A program made the translations under genes and the position numbers. Shown in pieces: positions 1 to 11,781 of a DNA stretch of 64,000 nt (position 1 is the stretch's first letter; every line of letters begins with the position of its first letter). Under the pieces are notes generated by a model. That model did not search any database. It was not told the origin of the DNA and saw only the letters and a list, made by a program, of their open reading frames with translations. The DNA is from Nymphaea colorata (Eukaryota; Streptophyta; Magnoliopsida; Nymphaeales; Nymphaeaceae): the NCBI RefSeq assembly GCF_008831285.2, contig NC_045138.2, positions 8,459,205-8,523,204 on the forward strand, read 5' to 3'.

Positions 1-8
1 TAATGGTT

Positions 9-266
9 TCATACTTTTTTCTTTGGCATATGGTGCATTCTTTGATGAAACCTTGGACGTCTGCCTTCAGACCTTGCCACCAAACTTTGGTCTTGATTCT
101 TTGTATAGTTTTCGCAAAATTTGGTCTTGATTCTTTGTATAGTTTTCGCAACACCCTCATGACCCGCTGATGGTGCTGAGTTGAAATGGTACAGCAGTTC
201 TTTCTTAAGGGTCGATCCTGGAGGTATGACCGCCCTATTCTTCCTTTGAAGAATATTCCCCTTCAT
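9..266 (-). pseudogene. Ty3/gypsy integrase N-terminal (zinc-binding) fragment
   Basis: The minus-strand frame reads like the HHCC zinc-binding head of a plant Ty3/gypsy integrase. It has the run NRAVIPPGSTLKKELL, then a YHFNSAPSAGHEG block carrying the two histidines, then the R-I-K-T-K-F segment. In intact elements this domain follows RNase H and precedes the DDE core. Here the copy is broken: a 34-bp tandem duplication (86-153) shifts the frame just after the second histidine, and the window edge cuts off the rest. It lies downstream (minus sense) of the RNase H and RT remnants at 408-1930, in the gypsy order RT, RNase H, IN. Family assignment comes from motif order; no catalytic core is visible. 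Confidence 0.7.
86..153. repeat. 34-bp tandem duplication inside integrase fragment
   Basis: Two adjacent copies of a 34-bp unit start at 86 and 120, nearly identical over their full length. As 34 is not a multiple of three, the duplication by itself frameshifts the integrase fragment. It looks like a slippage or repair event after the element died. Confidence 0.85.
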
Positions 267-407
267 GGTATAGTGGGGAATGGACCCTGGGTTCTAAGTG
301 GTTGACGCTCTTACGAGTTTGAGCCTATCATCACTGGCTTGTTTGTTGCTGATTCTTTCCCATAGGTCGGTTTTCAGTACTGAAAGAGTGTTCAATTGTT
401 CACTCAG

Positions 408-975
408 TCAGAATAGTGCATCAGCTGCGTTATTGTGTGGACCACGCTTGTATTCTATACCAAAGTCGTATCCAAGTAACTTGGCCAACCATCTTTGTTG
501 GGTTGGTGTGGATACCCTCTGCTTTAGCATATGCCTAAGGCTACTGTGGTATGTTCTAACCGTGAACCAACGACCAATTAAGTATGGCCTCCACTTTTTG
601 ACTGCCAAAACTATAGCCAATAGCTCCTTTTCGTAAGTTGACAAGGGCTTGGCTCGGTTGGTCAATGCTTTTGACATATAAGCTATTTGGATGCTTTTCT
701 TGACTCAGAACCGCTCCAATGCCCGTGTCACAGGCGTCGGTTTCAACAACAAACTTTTTGTTGAAATCTGGTAGTGTTAAAACAGGTGCAGACATAAGTG
801 CCAGTTTCAATTGCTCAAAGGCCCTTTTAGCTTTGTCGTTCCATACAAAGGCGCCTTTCTTCAACATCTGTGTGAGTGAGCTACAATTAGCCCGTACCCT
901 TGGATGAAACGCCTGTAGTATCCTGTGAGACCGAGGAAGCCTCATAAGCCTTTGAGGTCTTTGGGCAGTGGCCAT
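408..975 (-). pseudogene. Ty3/gypsy RNase H and RT-thumb fragment
   Basis: Two overlapping minus-strand frames together cover the end of RT and the RNase H domain. The 556-975 frame carries FVWNDKAKRAFEQLK, then APVLTLPDFNKKFVVETDAC and GIGAVLSQE, the start of a gypsy RNase H. The 408-677 frame carries LSTYEKELLAIVLAVKKWR, the YLIGRWFTVRTYHSSLR segment and the terminal HNNAADAL. A frameshift near 660-750 separates them. The residue normally acidic in FTVRTDH is tyrosine here, so the domain is probably inactive. It belongs to the same decayed pol as 1137-1930. Confidence 0.85.
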
Positions 976-1136
976 GCCTCCATGGCTTGCAGTTTTTCGG
1001 GGTCTGCCCTAACCCCTTCTCGGGACACGATATGCCCCAAATACCCAATTGACGTCTTTTCAAAACTACATTTGGACCTTTTTGCATAAAGTGTGTTTGC
1101 CCTCAGTATGGCTAATACCGTAGCAAGGTGCTATAC

Positions 1137-1930
1137 GTGTTCTTCCACTGATTTGCTATACACTAGGATGTCATAAAAAAAGACTAATACAAAATCACGC
1201 AATTGGCTTCTGAACGTTTCATGTACCTCTGGAATGTTGCTGGTGCATTTGTTAACTCGAATGACATTACTAGAAATTCGTAATGGCCATCGTGGGTTCG
1301 AAAAGCCGTTTTTTCGATGTCATCTTCATACATCCTGATTTGGTGATACTCTGCCCTGAGATCGAGTTTAGAGAAGATGGTGGCACCTATAAGTTCGTCC
1401 AACAGTTCGTCAATAACAGGTATAGGGTGCCTGTCTTTGACTGTAGTCTCGTTGAGGGCTCTGTAATCAACATAGAACCTCCATGTGTTGTCCTTTTTCT
1501 TCACCAACAGAACAGGTGAGGAAAACGGGCTACTGCTAGAACGTATGATTCCATCTCCTAACATCTCCTTTACAAGCCGTTCGATCTCTGCTTTTTGGTG
1601 GTAGCCATATCGGTATGGCCTCACATTTACTGCATCTGCCCCGTTGTTCATTATAATCCGGTGGTCATAGGACCGTTTAGGGGGCAAACCTTTGGGCTCA
1701 CTGAAGACGTCTCTAAAATCTTCTAGTAACCGCTGCACTTCTTCAGGCACTATTTCCATTTTCTTCCGGATTGGTTACCGGAACATCTCTTGCCATAGCC
1801 ACAACCCAATAGGCTGGTTGTTGGGCTTTGATGGCTTTCATCATGGCCTTGGGTGCCAAAATCGTACTGACTGCCGTGAGGGTGACTTGAGTGTCGCCTC
1901 CCTCCTTAGCAAACGACATCGTCCTGCTCT
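1137..1930 (-). pseudogene. Ty3/gypsy reverse transcriptase with protease-RT linker (decayed)
   Basis: The minus-strand frame 1184-1759 is a clear plant gypsy [21 protein letters not shown], then [20 protein letters not shown], a VDYRALN motif, [13 protein letters not shown] and [10 protein letters not shown] second frame over about 1760-1930 reads like the protease-to-RT linker. Decay is visible in several places. The catalytic FxDD box near 1142-1175 lies in a different frame and reads VFFYDILVYS, so its first aspartate is tyrosine. LDLRAGYH is LDLRAEYH, and MPFGLTN is MSFELTN. No gag was found to the right; sequence related to the long LTRs starts near 2180. The lineage is plant Ty3/gypsy; I did not resolve it further. 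Confidence 0.9.
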
Positions 1931-2179
1931 TGAAGTCCCAAATTGGTGCTTACGTGCACACTCTTTTGGCGACTGCTCCCGTCGATTGGCCGAGGGAAAG
2001 AGGCAAAGCCGACCGACCGTCTACCGGTGGTCTCATCTATTCCGCCTAAGCTTCTCTACTCGAGAAATCTATCAGGGCCGGGCCTCAAACTTCTAAGTCG
2101 TCCGGTCCTTCTCAGAACTTGGCCAAGGAGGAGTAGATTTTCCTAGTCGTTTTCGGCTAAGACGTATTAGGACCTGCCT

Positions 2180-4735
2180 AAAGAGTAAGAGCTGAGGAGA
2201 TGATGGCACTTTTCTGATTCTCTAGTGCAGTCGGACGTCTTGCTACCAAGGGACAACCCAGGTTTTGAGAAGGAGCGGAGAACTTGGAAGTTTGAGACTC
2301 GGATGGATTTCCTTGTGCGGTTTGTAGCAGGTTCAGTGAATGTGGATGCCCACACCACCTTCCAAAGTGTAAGAGGCGATTTAGGAAGTGGTAACTCCTT
2401 GGGCGTGCGAGCTACCTCCTTGGGCTTGCGAGCTACCCTTTGCCACATGGCCCCTCCTCGTTGTGCCGCCTCAAACCTTCCATAGGCTTATCCCGTCTAG
2501 GCTCAATGTACCTAGAGGCGATAATCCACTTTCCCAAAAGATTAGGAACTGATTAGGAAAGTGGCACCTTTCCTTTAGCGCGTGAGGGACACTTTGTGCA
2601 CCTTCCTTTCTCCTTGCGGCACTTTCCAAAACCATCACCAATGGATAGCCCCTCCTTTTTTGTGCCTTCCACCACGAGCTGCCACCTGTCCACCACGAGC
2701 TGGCTGCAGTTCAATTCATTCCTAAACCGCTAGAGAAGATTTTGGAAAGAATTGACCTCGGCGCCAAGTCGATCCAACCTTGTGCAACTAGGGTTTCTCT
2801 CCACAACTCGAGCTAGGGTTTCACAAACTACTTGGACCAAGATACCCTTGGAAGAATAATTATTAACTTAAGCAAATTAATTCACAAGAAGCGCAGTTCA
2901 GGAATAGTTCACCCAAATTCACGAACTGGCCGGAATTGGCTGGAGCTGGCATGAGTTGTCGCCGTAGATGGGGATATTGGACATGGAATCCAGCGAGAAG
3001 GCTGGCACAAATCAGTGATTTTTTGACAATTGTAATGACATCTGATCACCATAAAAATTGAGTATGATGGAGGACGACGAGATCTTTTCAATGATATGGC
3101 ACGTTCTCAGATTCTCAGTGGTTCACCAGAAAGAGCCCGTTGATCAGGCGGTTCTGCGGCGGCTGTGACAGAGTTATGGTGGCGGAACCAGTGTGTCCTT
3201 TTGTAGATTTGAATAACTTACCGAACCCCCGATCTCCACCAAAATTTAGTATGTTGTACATGACATCTAGAGCTTTCGAACGATATATTATATGCCCTCT
3301 GACTCCCAGCAATTCGTCGAAAACAGCCTACTGATCAGGTAGTTCAATCACAACTTCCAGTAAGAACCCGCGACTACTCCCTTGAGCGGATCTTCTTTTC
3401 TTTTCTTCTCCTTCTTCCTCATTTCACTCTATTGTACCAATTAACTTAGATCCACACAAGATCCACACAATCTGGATGTGAAACCATCGAATCTGGCTGG
3501 GGTTATCTAGAGAGAATTCTGAATGTAGGCGGCTGGTTTGGGGCCAACTAGATACTTCGTTTCCCTCCTTGTTGAACCGAAAAACAAGATCTTCCTTCCA
3601 CTTGATGCCGCTTTGATCAGTTTCGGTTAGATGAGAAGAATCTCGAATGCAAAGACTGTTCTCACGTTGATGTTGTGGATAGGGCTGAACCAAAACTCCT
3701 ACCACTAAGTATCAGAAGAGGGGGATACTTCGCTCATGGTAGAAATTTCACCGGATGTCGATGATGGAGAGTCGGTAGGCAGAACCATGGCTCGTCATCT
3801 TTTCCACCTCCCTATAGCACGACTGCCTCTAAACACCTGCATTTTCACGGCGAATGCATGGCTGCCCACCCAAGATCTTCTTGGTTCGGGTGCGTTGATG
3901 AACTCCATCGCTAATGACTACCGACGGTCATTAATCGATTGGATCTCTTCAATAATCTCATGGCTTGGTGAATATTGTTGTGTAGTGCTTCAAGGAAGCT
4001 ATGACTTAAGGCCCAAGAGACTCTCCATGCATGAAGGAAAGAGAAAACTCAATTTGATTATGCATATAATGAAATAAGTGTCTCGGTTTCTAACTTAAAT
4101 ATGAGAGTTAGAACCGGTACGGTCAAAGTTTTGAGATGAGACACAAAGCCAACTGGAACAAGAACAAAAACCGGTACAAAGTCTTTAAAACAAAATCAAA
4201 GAGTCAAAGTCTAGTTTGGGCCGAAGCCCCACTCGCCTGGGTTTTGCCAGAGCTCCTCAATCTGGTGTGCGAAGTGGGCTCGAGCCCATCTCGCCTAGGT
4301 CAACCTGGGCTGCTCGAATTGAACTCCTCTTCATGCCGAGCCCACCATTTCTTCAGCTAGGCAAGCTTAGCCTAGGTCTTCCTCCCGTTTTGTGCTCTTA
4401 CCCTCCCTGAGGTTTCCAACGCATCTTGTACTTTGCTCCATTATATCTCACTCTCGAGTGATAGCATCACTAAGAGAATCCACACCTCTGCTCTCCGTCG
4501 CCTTAGCCGACCCTGTCAAGTCAACCTCCCTAAGTTCCTCGTCACCTCCCTTAGCTGCTGTCGCAGTCCCATTCTTAGCCTCCATGTGAATCTCCTTGCA
4601 TCCTATAGGCACGCCCTCGCAACACAAGATAGTCTCACTTTGATTTAAGGTGCCTTCAGTAGAAGTCCCAGCACGAGATAATCAAGCTCTAAGTGGGCTC
4701 GTATCATCACCCTAGTTTGAATTCGAAATCATGTA
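2180..4735 (-). mobile_element. Diverged long LTR-like copy R1
   Basis: This stretch aligns by eye, block after block, with 6545-8935 (R2) in the same orientation. Shared blocks include a promoter-like AT segment (4055-4075 versus 8295-8330), a run with a GGCCCCACTxGxxTGGGT-like core (4220 versus 8480) and CTAGGTxxACCTxGGCTGC (4300 versus 8560). The left part near 2217 also resembles the outer part of LTR C near 19545 (TCTCTAGTGCAG followed by CGGA). Minus orientation is inferred from LTR C, which has a PBS. Both ends are uncertain: the left end abuts the pol remnant without a recognisable PBS, and homology fades into 4735-5255. No ORF here looks real. Confidence 0.55.
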
Positions 4736-5255
4736 ACGACCCTGGCCGAGTACTTAAGCCAGGCTGAACGATGCATGGTCAGATGATGAGTCTGTAAATG
4801 CTTTGAGTCTTGTAAGTTTGCTTGTCAAGAAAAATACTAAGTCCTCGAGTTGAGACAAAGCCTGGTTGTCCCCTTGTTCCTTGAGTTTCTGTACGCGTGG
4901 TGATAGGCTAGTAAGTCTAAGAGTGCAAACTTACATCGTGCAGAAAAAACGAAAGAAAAAATCATCCTTGTAACACTTACTGTGGCACCTTTGAATCAAA
5001 ATTATCTCTCCAAGATAGCATAGGCACCACAAAAGCAATTGAGGACTAATAACAAAAGTTGCACCATGGATGCTAGTAGTAAAAGTAGCAAAAAATTGGA
5101 AGCTGATTGGACATAAAACATTATATCCTAAAAAATAAATAGGGAGACTTGGTGGCTAGCCATTTGGTCACACAGAGATAAAAAGATTCACTAAGAGCTA
5201 AAGGTTACGGCCTAGATTCAACTGCCTGGGCTCCCAACTAACCTATGGAACTGTT
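4736..5255. other. Spacer between LTR-like copies R1 and R2
   Basis: This is AT-richer sequence between the two LTR-like copies. I see no gag, pol, PBS or convincing ORF. It may hold diverged U3 of R1 or remnants of an internal region. Confidence 0.4.
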
Positions 5256-8200
5256 AGGGTCAGTCTTGGCTACGACAGATTTATTACTTGCGTCCACCGA
5301 TCCTACTAAAGACCTTGGAGATTCTGACAACGATAGGTATTAAAATTTAATACAATAGTGGTTTTTTCTGGTCGGACAGGACACCGATGCAAATAATAGG
5401 TCAATGAAGTACATGAAGGGTTTAACCCACCCAAGAGGTCTCCAAATCCTACTAAAATGAACTATAAGGGTTGTGAGGCTAGTACAAATAGCAGCGATAC
5501 ATTTGAACATCCTCCTCACTCAACATTCATTCATCCATGCAAACCACCCTGTTATACAATCCCTAGGTGAATGCAAACTACACCTGTCACCCTAGGTGGT
5601 CTACAACCCGAAAAGCGTGTCCTTAGCAATATACTTTATAGGGATTCCAGTGGGTTGTCTTATCCCAAAGACTGGTTTGAAAACAAAGAACACCCTCCCC
5701 GTTCTATAGGGTGATCCAAGTGCTCACCTTCTGAGGCCACACTCAGGGACTCCACGTGCTTCACCAAAGGTAAAGACCGGTAGCAACAGAAGTCTGCCCC
5801 TTTGGTATTTTCAGCAACCTCCTCTTCATGGCAGCACGTTCAATCCTCCTTCATTAGAGCAAGAATGAAATAAATCAAGCTCTTATCACAAAAGACAACA
5901 AGAGAGAGAGTGGCGGATCTAGTCACCCGGTTGCCGTTTGACCCCAAGTTGATTTCAATAGAAGTTGAGGGATGCAATCACCGATTTCTCTTGGCGGATG
6001 CGGTTCTTTCTCTCCCCGTCTAAGCCTCCAAGTTCTGGCGTTTGAGGGTCACCGATTGCAGCAAGTAGGCTTCGGCTTTAATCATCCTCACGAGCTCACA
6101 TTCAAGTCTAGGAACTTCGGTCTCTTGATAGCATAGAAAGATAGGCAACAATTCAACGATCAATCAAGATATAAGAATCAATTAGGAGGTAGTGCACTTC
6201 ACCGGATCAAATATAAACCCCAAGGAAGAGACGTCCAAATGGGGGAAGCAAGCTAGGAAAGCGCCCAAGCACGCATGTCTTCATTTTGGTGAGCTATGTT
6301 GATCGGAGTCCGACGGTGTGATCTCCTCCGACCGAGCAAGAAATCTCCAAGTATGTTGAATCTCCTCCCTGGTGCTGCGGGTTAGAGTTGGCTGCTACTC
6401 ATTCCTTCATGGGAGATCACGTCTAGGGAATGTGGATCTTCCTTAGGTGGCACACCTCCTTCTTTAGCAAGAACAATGGTGTAGATCGCCCCCTTGTTTG
6501 GCTATGGACTCCACCAAGGACACATGTATGGTCCTAACTCCACTGTGCCTTAGTGTCTAGGTTCAATGTATCTTGAGGTGTCATCTTCCCTCCCAACGTT
6601 GTAGATCGAGATTGAGAGAAATGAGCAGCTTTCCCTCTAGCGTAGGATTTTCTTTGGCAAGTGGCAACACCTCCTACTTCCACATGGCTAGAGTCCAATT
6701 CGAGATAGGACTCCTTCCTAAAATGTTGGAGACGATATGGGCAATGAATGAGTCTCCTTTTTGACGTGGACTCCTCCTAACAAGTGGCATATTCTCCTTC
6801 ACCAACGTGTCCAATCTCCAGCTCGCGTTGGATTCCTTCCTCAAATGTTGCGCCAATATGGACTCATTCCAAATGTGGCGCCTAATCTCCTTGCTGATTT
6901 GGACTCCTTTCAAATGTGGTGCCCAGCTGGAATGTGACCAAGCTCTCACACCTTCCACGTGTCTCCTGCCTTTAGTTGGTTGTGATTCACCTTCCAACTT
7001 TGCAGGAGCTGGATTAGGAAGGCTGCAGCTCATGCACGACGCCAAGGAATGACTCGAAACCCTATTGCGCTAGGGTTTCTAGTCGTCAAATGTGGATGCC
7101 TAGCCGCAGTTCACTTAGTCCAAACTGCCTTTACACAGGCCCAAATATAATATGATAATTAATTAATGGACAAGGGTAATGTTGGAAGATGTCACCAAAT
7201 TGAAGCTGCCAGAATCTCGCCGGAAAAGTCGCCAGAGTTGCCCAAATGTAAATCGGAATTGTAGCAGAGACGCTGGTGCAACTCATAGTCCGATAGACAT
7301 GATTTCAGTAGCCAATAAAATCTGATTATGATGAAATTTGAGTATGTTGTAGCTAACTTCCTAAGCTTTTGAATGGTATCAAGATCTCAACGAGAGCCCT
7401 CATAGATCGCTAGGAATCAGCCACTAATCAGGCGGATCCGATGCTGGTCGCTACAGGGTTGCGGTAGAAGATTTCCGTTCTGTTCTGCCACCAATTTGAC
7501 CACCAAAATGACCTCCGATCACCACAAAATTTGGATGTGTGGTAGTAGACTTCAAGACAATTCCAACAGTATGTATAACTCCTCACAAGTCTCACAGAAT
7601 CTCCAGATACAGGTCAAAGAATAGAGATCAATGTCTGGTTGCAGACAGGAATAGTACAACCGGTTCTTCTCCTGCTTTCTCCTCTGAACTCTCCCAAACG
7701 ATAGAACAACTTGAAGCACGAGTAGGGGAAGAGATATCTCGCCAAACTGAGACCTTCTAGACCAAAATTACATTGTTAGACACTTGTTGTAACAGCAAGG
7801 GAATGCACTGCAAGATTGATCTATCACTCGATCGATTTAGACTTCGTCTAAGGCTGAAATCTCTTGGGTATTCACACGTTAGACAAGGAACTTAAATCGT
7901 GTGTCTTCACTCATGTTAGATCATACTCAATAGAATTGCAAACCAGCAATCTACCTAAGTATCTTGGAGGGATGATACTTAGCCCATGTAAAAGGCTGCC
8001 GGTAGTCAAAGTGCTAGAAGGAAGAGCCGCTGCCGCAGCTGCAACACTGTTTTCTTCTTCACACATCCTCTTGCTTCATTGGCCTCTAAACCCTCCCGTG
8101 GTCGAAGGGAATGCACATAGGAAGAGGATAACGTTGCTGGTTCTTCCGGTGACAGATTCTGGTGGCCATCCCACTGGTTGAACCCTCAATGTCGCTAACT

Positions 8201-8935
8201 CAATGGAGAACGTTTGGATGTAGTGCCACAAGGGGCCACACCCTAGGAGCAAAATCTCACACGCACAAGTGGAGAGAGAAATCAACTCAAATTCAATTGC
8301 ATAATGAAAAAGTGTCTCAATTTTCAACCTTTATAGAGTAGGTTGAACCGGTTCAAATATGACTCGGTATGAGTCTTACAAAAACTCGAGTCAAAAGGCC
8401 TCTAAAAGCAAACTAATACTTAAACAAATAAGCAAATAAGTTCAAATGCTGAAAAGAAAAGTCAAAGTCTTTGGGCGCAAGGCCCCACTTGTTTGGGTGA
8501 CGCCCAAGCTCGCCTTCTCATGCCGTGGATCAAGTGGGCTCAAGCTCCCAACTTGCCTAGGTTGACCTAGGCTGCCTTCTACATCAAACTCCTCGTGCCG
8601 AGCCCACCTCATCGGCTACTAGTGGTGCCGATGCTTCTAGGTGAGAGTTACCTAGGTCTTCAACTTGGTCCGCTCCAATGAGGCTGATAACCTCACTTTG
8701 TTTCCGCATGCCATCGCCATCCGTAGTCACTTCTGAAGCATGAAAGATAGTCTCACTTTGTTTGGAGATGCCTCCCATGGTTGTGCCCGTACTAGAGATC
8801 ATAGCCTCAATTTTGCATCGTAAGGCCTTTGGCATCGGTCGTAGTCATCCTCGACAGAACACTAGGCTGGTCCGTAATAGGAACGACTATACACTCCAAA
8901 GAGTGGCAAAAACTTTGAAAGGGAGTTTCGTTACA
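5256..8935 (-). mobile_element. Diverged long LTR-like copy R2
   Basis: The left part (5475-5770) matches the inner part of LTR B (11996-12310). Both carry GAGGCTAGTACAA, a CTCACTCAA-like block, CCCTAGGTGGTC versus CCCCTAGGTGGTC, and a CTCTATAGGG-like block. The right part (6545-8935) matches R1. R2 therefore joins R1 and the A/B/C copies into one superfamily of long LTRs. Divergence is high, so this is an old copy. The ends are approximate, and no primer binding site was found beside the left end. ORFs in this stretch are short and unlike known proteins. Confidence 0.55.
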
Positions 8936-8939
8936 AAAA

Positions 8940-11781
8940 CTTTTAGATAAGGGGCTCACGTGATTGAGTGGGAGTTAAGCACGAAGGAGCTGGTTACTTC
9001 CGGCCATGCGCTCTAGCTTCGTCGTTCGTAGTCCGATTTGGCTGAAATTTGGCCGAGAGAAAGCTAACACCTGGGCAATCCTAACTATATACTCAATTGA
9101 TCACGATTGACCATGGGATTCTTCAGATCTGTAATGATTTTGAGTAAAGTTTTGAAATGAAAGAAGCATCGACAGACGCCGCCTTCGTCTTCCTCCTCTC
9201 GTCTGCAACACCTTCACCCGAGAGCTCGTGAAGCTCCATTTCTGCAACCAGAGGTCACGACGGTGGTCCTCCCCTCCCAAAACTCCTCTGGTGCTTCTTC
9301 ACCGGGAGTCCTACGGCGAGAAGAACCGACGGGTTCTTCCCACCTTCGTTTTCCGTCCCCATTTCCACGAAACAGCACAAGCTAGTCGCGGCTTCGATGA
9401 TCACGGTCGAGGTGAGTGGGCTAGCTCGTCAACAGGGAAGGAGGCTCTGGGATATTCGTGTCTAGGCGACCAAACAGCTCCCGGGGTGCTCAGAAGATCG
9501 ATTCCGTTGAGAAGTCGAGCGTCGGGTGAGAAGGAACAGCGTGCAGGCCTCAGCAAGCCGACGCACTCCCTCCCTCGATCGGACGACCAATCATCGAAAT
9601 CTTTTGGGGCTTTTGCCCCCACTGCATTCCTCGGGAAGTCTACTACAACTTTTCCTTTTGAATCGTTCGATTTGATGGAGAATCGACGCCGGAAAAGCAA
9701 GAAAACGCTGGCTGGTTCCTGACAAGCTCCGCCGCCGACCTCTTCCCGTTTCCGGCGACTTTCTCGGAGATCCGACCGTCGGATCATCAAAATTCCGGTG
9801 CCATTCTCTTCCTGACATCCGTGCGCATCAACTCACCAAGTTTCGCGAAGATCCGACGGTGGATGGCGGCGTGAGAGAGCACGGATGGAATCTGGCGGAA
9901 ATCGGCGGCGATTTCTGTGTATCGCCGCCTGACGCCGCTGCGACCCAAGATCCGGCCATATCTTGGGATTCCCGGCGAATCTGGTGATGTTCTAACTCTA
10001 GATCTCTTCGTTTTTCAATTATCTTTCCATCCATACCAGTTTCATGGCGAGATTCGTCGTGGTTTGTCCGATTTGAAGCTCAGAAGGTCGGATTCTGCTG
10101 AGAAAACCGAAACTCTGCCCCTGAACGCATCAGATTTTCCGGCGGACTTAGGGGCTCAACGACTTGGACTTGAAGTGCTCCGTTGGCCCCCATTTTTGGG
10201 GCGTCTAATCCTCTAGATGTTGGCTTCCTCTCAGCCAAATTTCAGCATTTTTGGAGCTTCCTACGATTTTTGGGAATTTTTTGAAGCAGCAAGTGTCTGG
10301 CGGGTCTTCTTCTTCCAGAACCTGTGAAAACCGAGCTCGGTGGATTTCTCTTCGTCGATTGGAGCTTCCATGGCGTCCGGCTTCGCCTTTCCTGTGTTCT
10401 GTCACTCCCTGGTGTGCTAGAGCTCGCCTTCCTTCATCCGAAACCAGCTGCAACTCCCTCACAGAGGTTGTCTTCGTGGTGAACCCTCGTCCCCAAACGA
10501 GTAAATCTATGCTCGAGCTTCTCCACGAACAGAGGGTTTTCCCTCATGCTTCTCCCGAATCGATTTCTCTTCGGGACAAGCACCTAATCCGGAGGTGTCG
10601 AGACGCGGCTGGAGACAGGAAACAGAGATACCGAGAGCTGCTAATTGAAACCCTCGCATGGCTGGTGAAGGGCCGTTAGTTCACGGGCTCCTTGGAGAGA
10701 TCTGAGCTCTGATGTTCAGCTTTGGAGGACTCCTCACTCTGGTCGCAGTGCCCTGCTGAGAAGGCCACCCTCTTGCTGAAGCCGTGAAGCTGCCACTTCA
10801 AACCCCGTTTCCTGTCGTTCGAGTAAAGGAGGAGAAACAAAGTCGGGCATTCCTGAGTTTGCTTGTGCGCTGCGACAGACCCCTTCCCTCGCTGTCCCCG
10901 AGCTGCTGGTTTTGACTGGGGAGGAGAACGACGACAGAGCTTCCTTCGAACCAAACCGACGCTGCTTTCTGCTCAGAGAACAGGGGACGACTCGACGAAC
11001 AGCGCTGGGATCCTCTCTTCCGCGCGAGGCGATCCTCTACTCCCTGTCCCGAAGCTCTGAACCGAAGCAGCTGTCAGTCATCGACGCCTTACCGGTTGCT
11101 GTTGTGCGCTCCTGAGTCAGGGACGTCCCCTGCTGCTGCTGCTGGAGAGGGCCGAACAGAACTCTCCTTGCTGACAAGTTACAGAAACAAAGCTGCTCGG
11201 GTGATGTATTTCTTGATGCGGTCGGGTGTGCTGAGACCAAACTGTGCAAAGGGGCCTGAACCGAACGTGTCTTTCCTCTTTCAGCGAGCTTGAGGCTCAA
11301 CCCACGTGACAAAGTGGGCTGATTGCTGAGTGCTTTGACCCGGTCTTTTTGGTCAAGGCGTCGCCTGGACTATCTCCGGGAAGGTTGGTGTTACTTTCCC
11401 CCTGTAGAGCGGGAAATCGGGTGTACTTTGTTTGAGCCCGCCTTTGAAGGCGTTGCGGCCGACCGAGGTCCTCTGAGGCACGAGTGCCGAAGACACACCT
11501 ACGGGCTGCTTGACCACCTAGGGGTTACGGGCGTGGTTTGCTCGACTAGGCATGCTTGTATGGTTTGGCTTGTGAATGTGATGCGCATTGAGTGAGGCGA
11601 GTGCTTATTTGTATCACATCGGTTGTACTAGCCTCTTCCCTCTTACGTCTAGTTAGGAGTTGGCCTTTGGGATATTTCGGGAAACCATCCAGTTTACACG
11701 TCCTAGGGAAAAAATTTTAGCCGGGGTTGCATGTCCGGTGGGAATCGAGTTGTATAAGCCTCCATCAATGGGATCCCATCA
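8940..11781 (+). mobile_element. LTR copy A (plus sense, 5'-truncated)
   Basis: This LTR is in plus sense and is the reverse complement of most of B (11782 to about 14600). A TATA-like ACTATATAC at about 9085-9093 precedes the conserved region. The 3' end reads GGGATCCCATCA, the same terminus as LTR C just before its PBS. About 80-90 bp that C has near this end are missing in A, removed between two CCAT-containing points. No PBS follows; A's end instead touches the end of B. The inner part of A (11037-11312) is nearly identical to C (18949-19224), while the outer part is closer to B. Most of U3 is absent because opposite-orientation R2 lies immediately left. Confidence 0.75.

Noticed and set aside
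1943-2146. 67-codon ORF looking vaguely like an organelle-derived reading frame
   Set aside because: I could not tie it to any organelle gene; it may be a small inserted fragment, but the support is too weak to call.
4892-5255. Possible gag between R1 and R2
   Set aside because: A MDASSKSSKK-like start at about 5067 is followed by a stop within a few codons; no PBS was found nearby.
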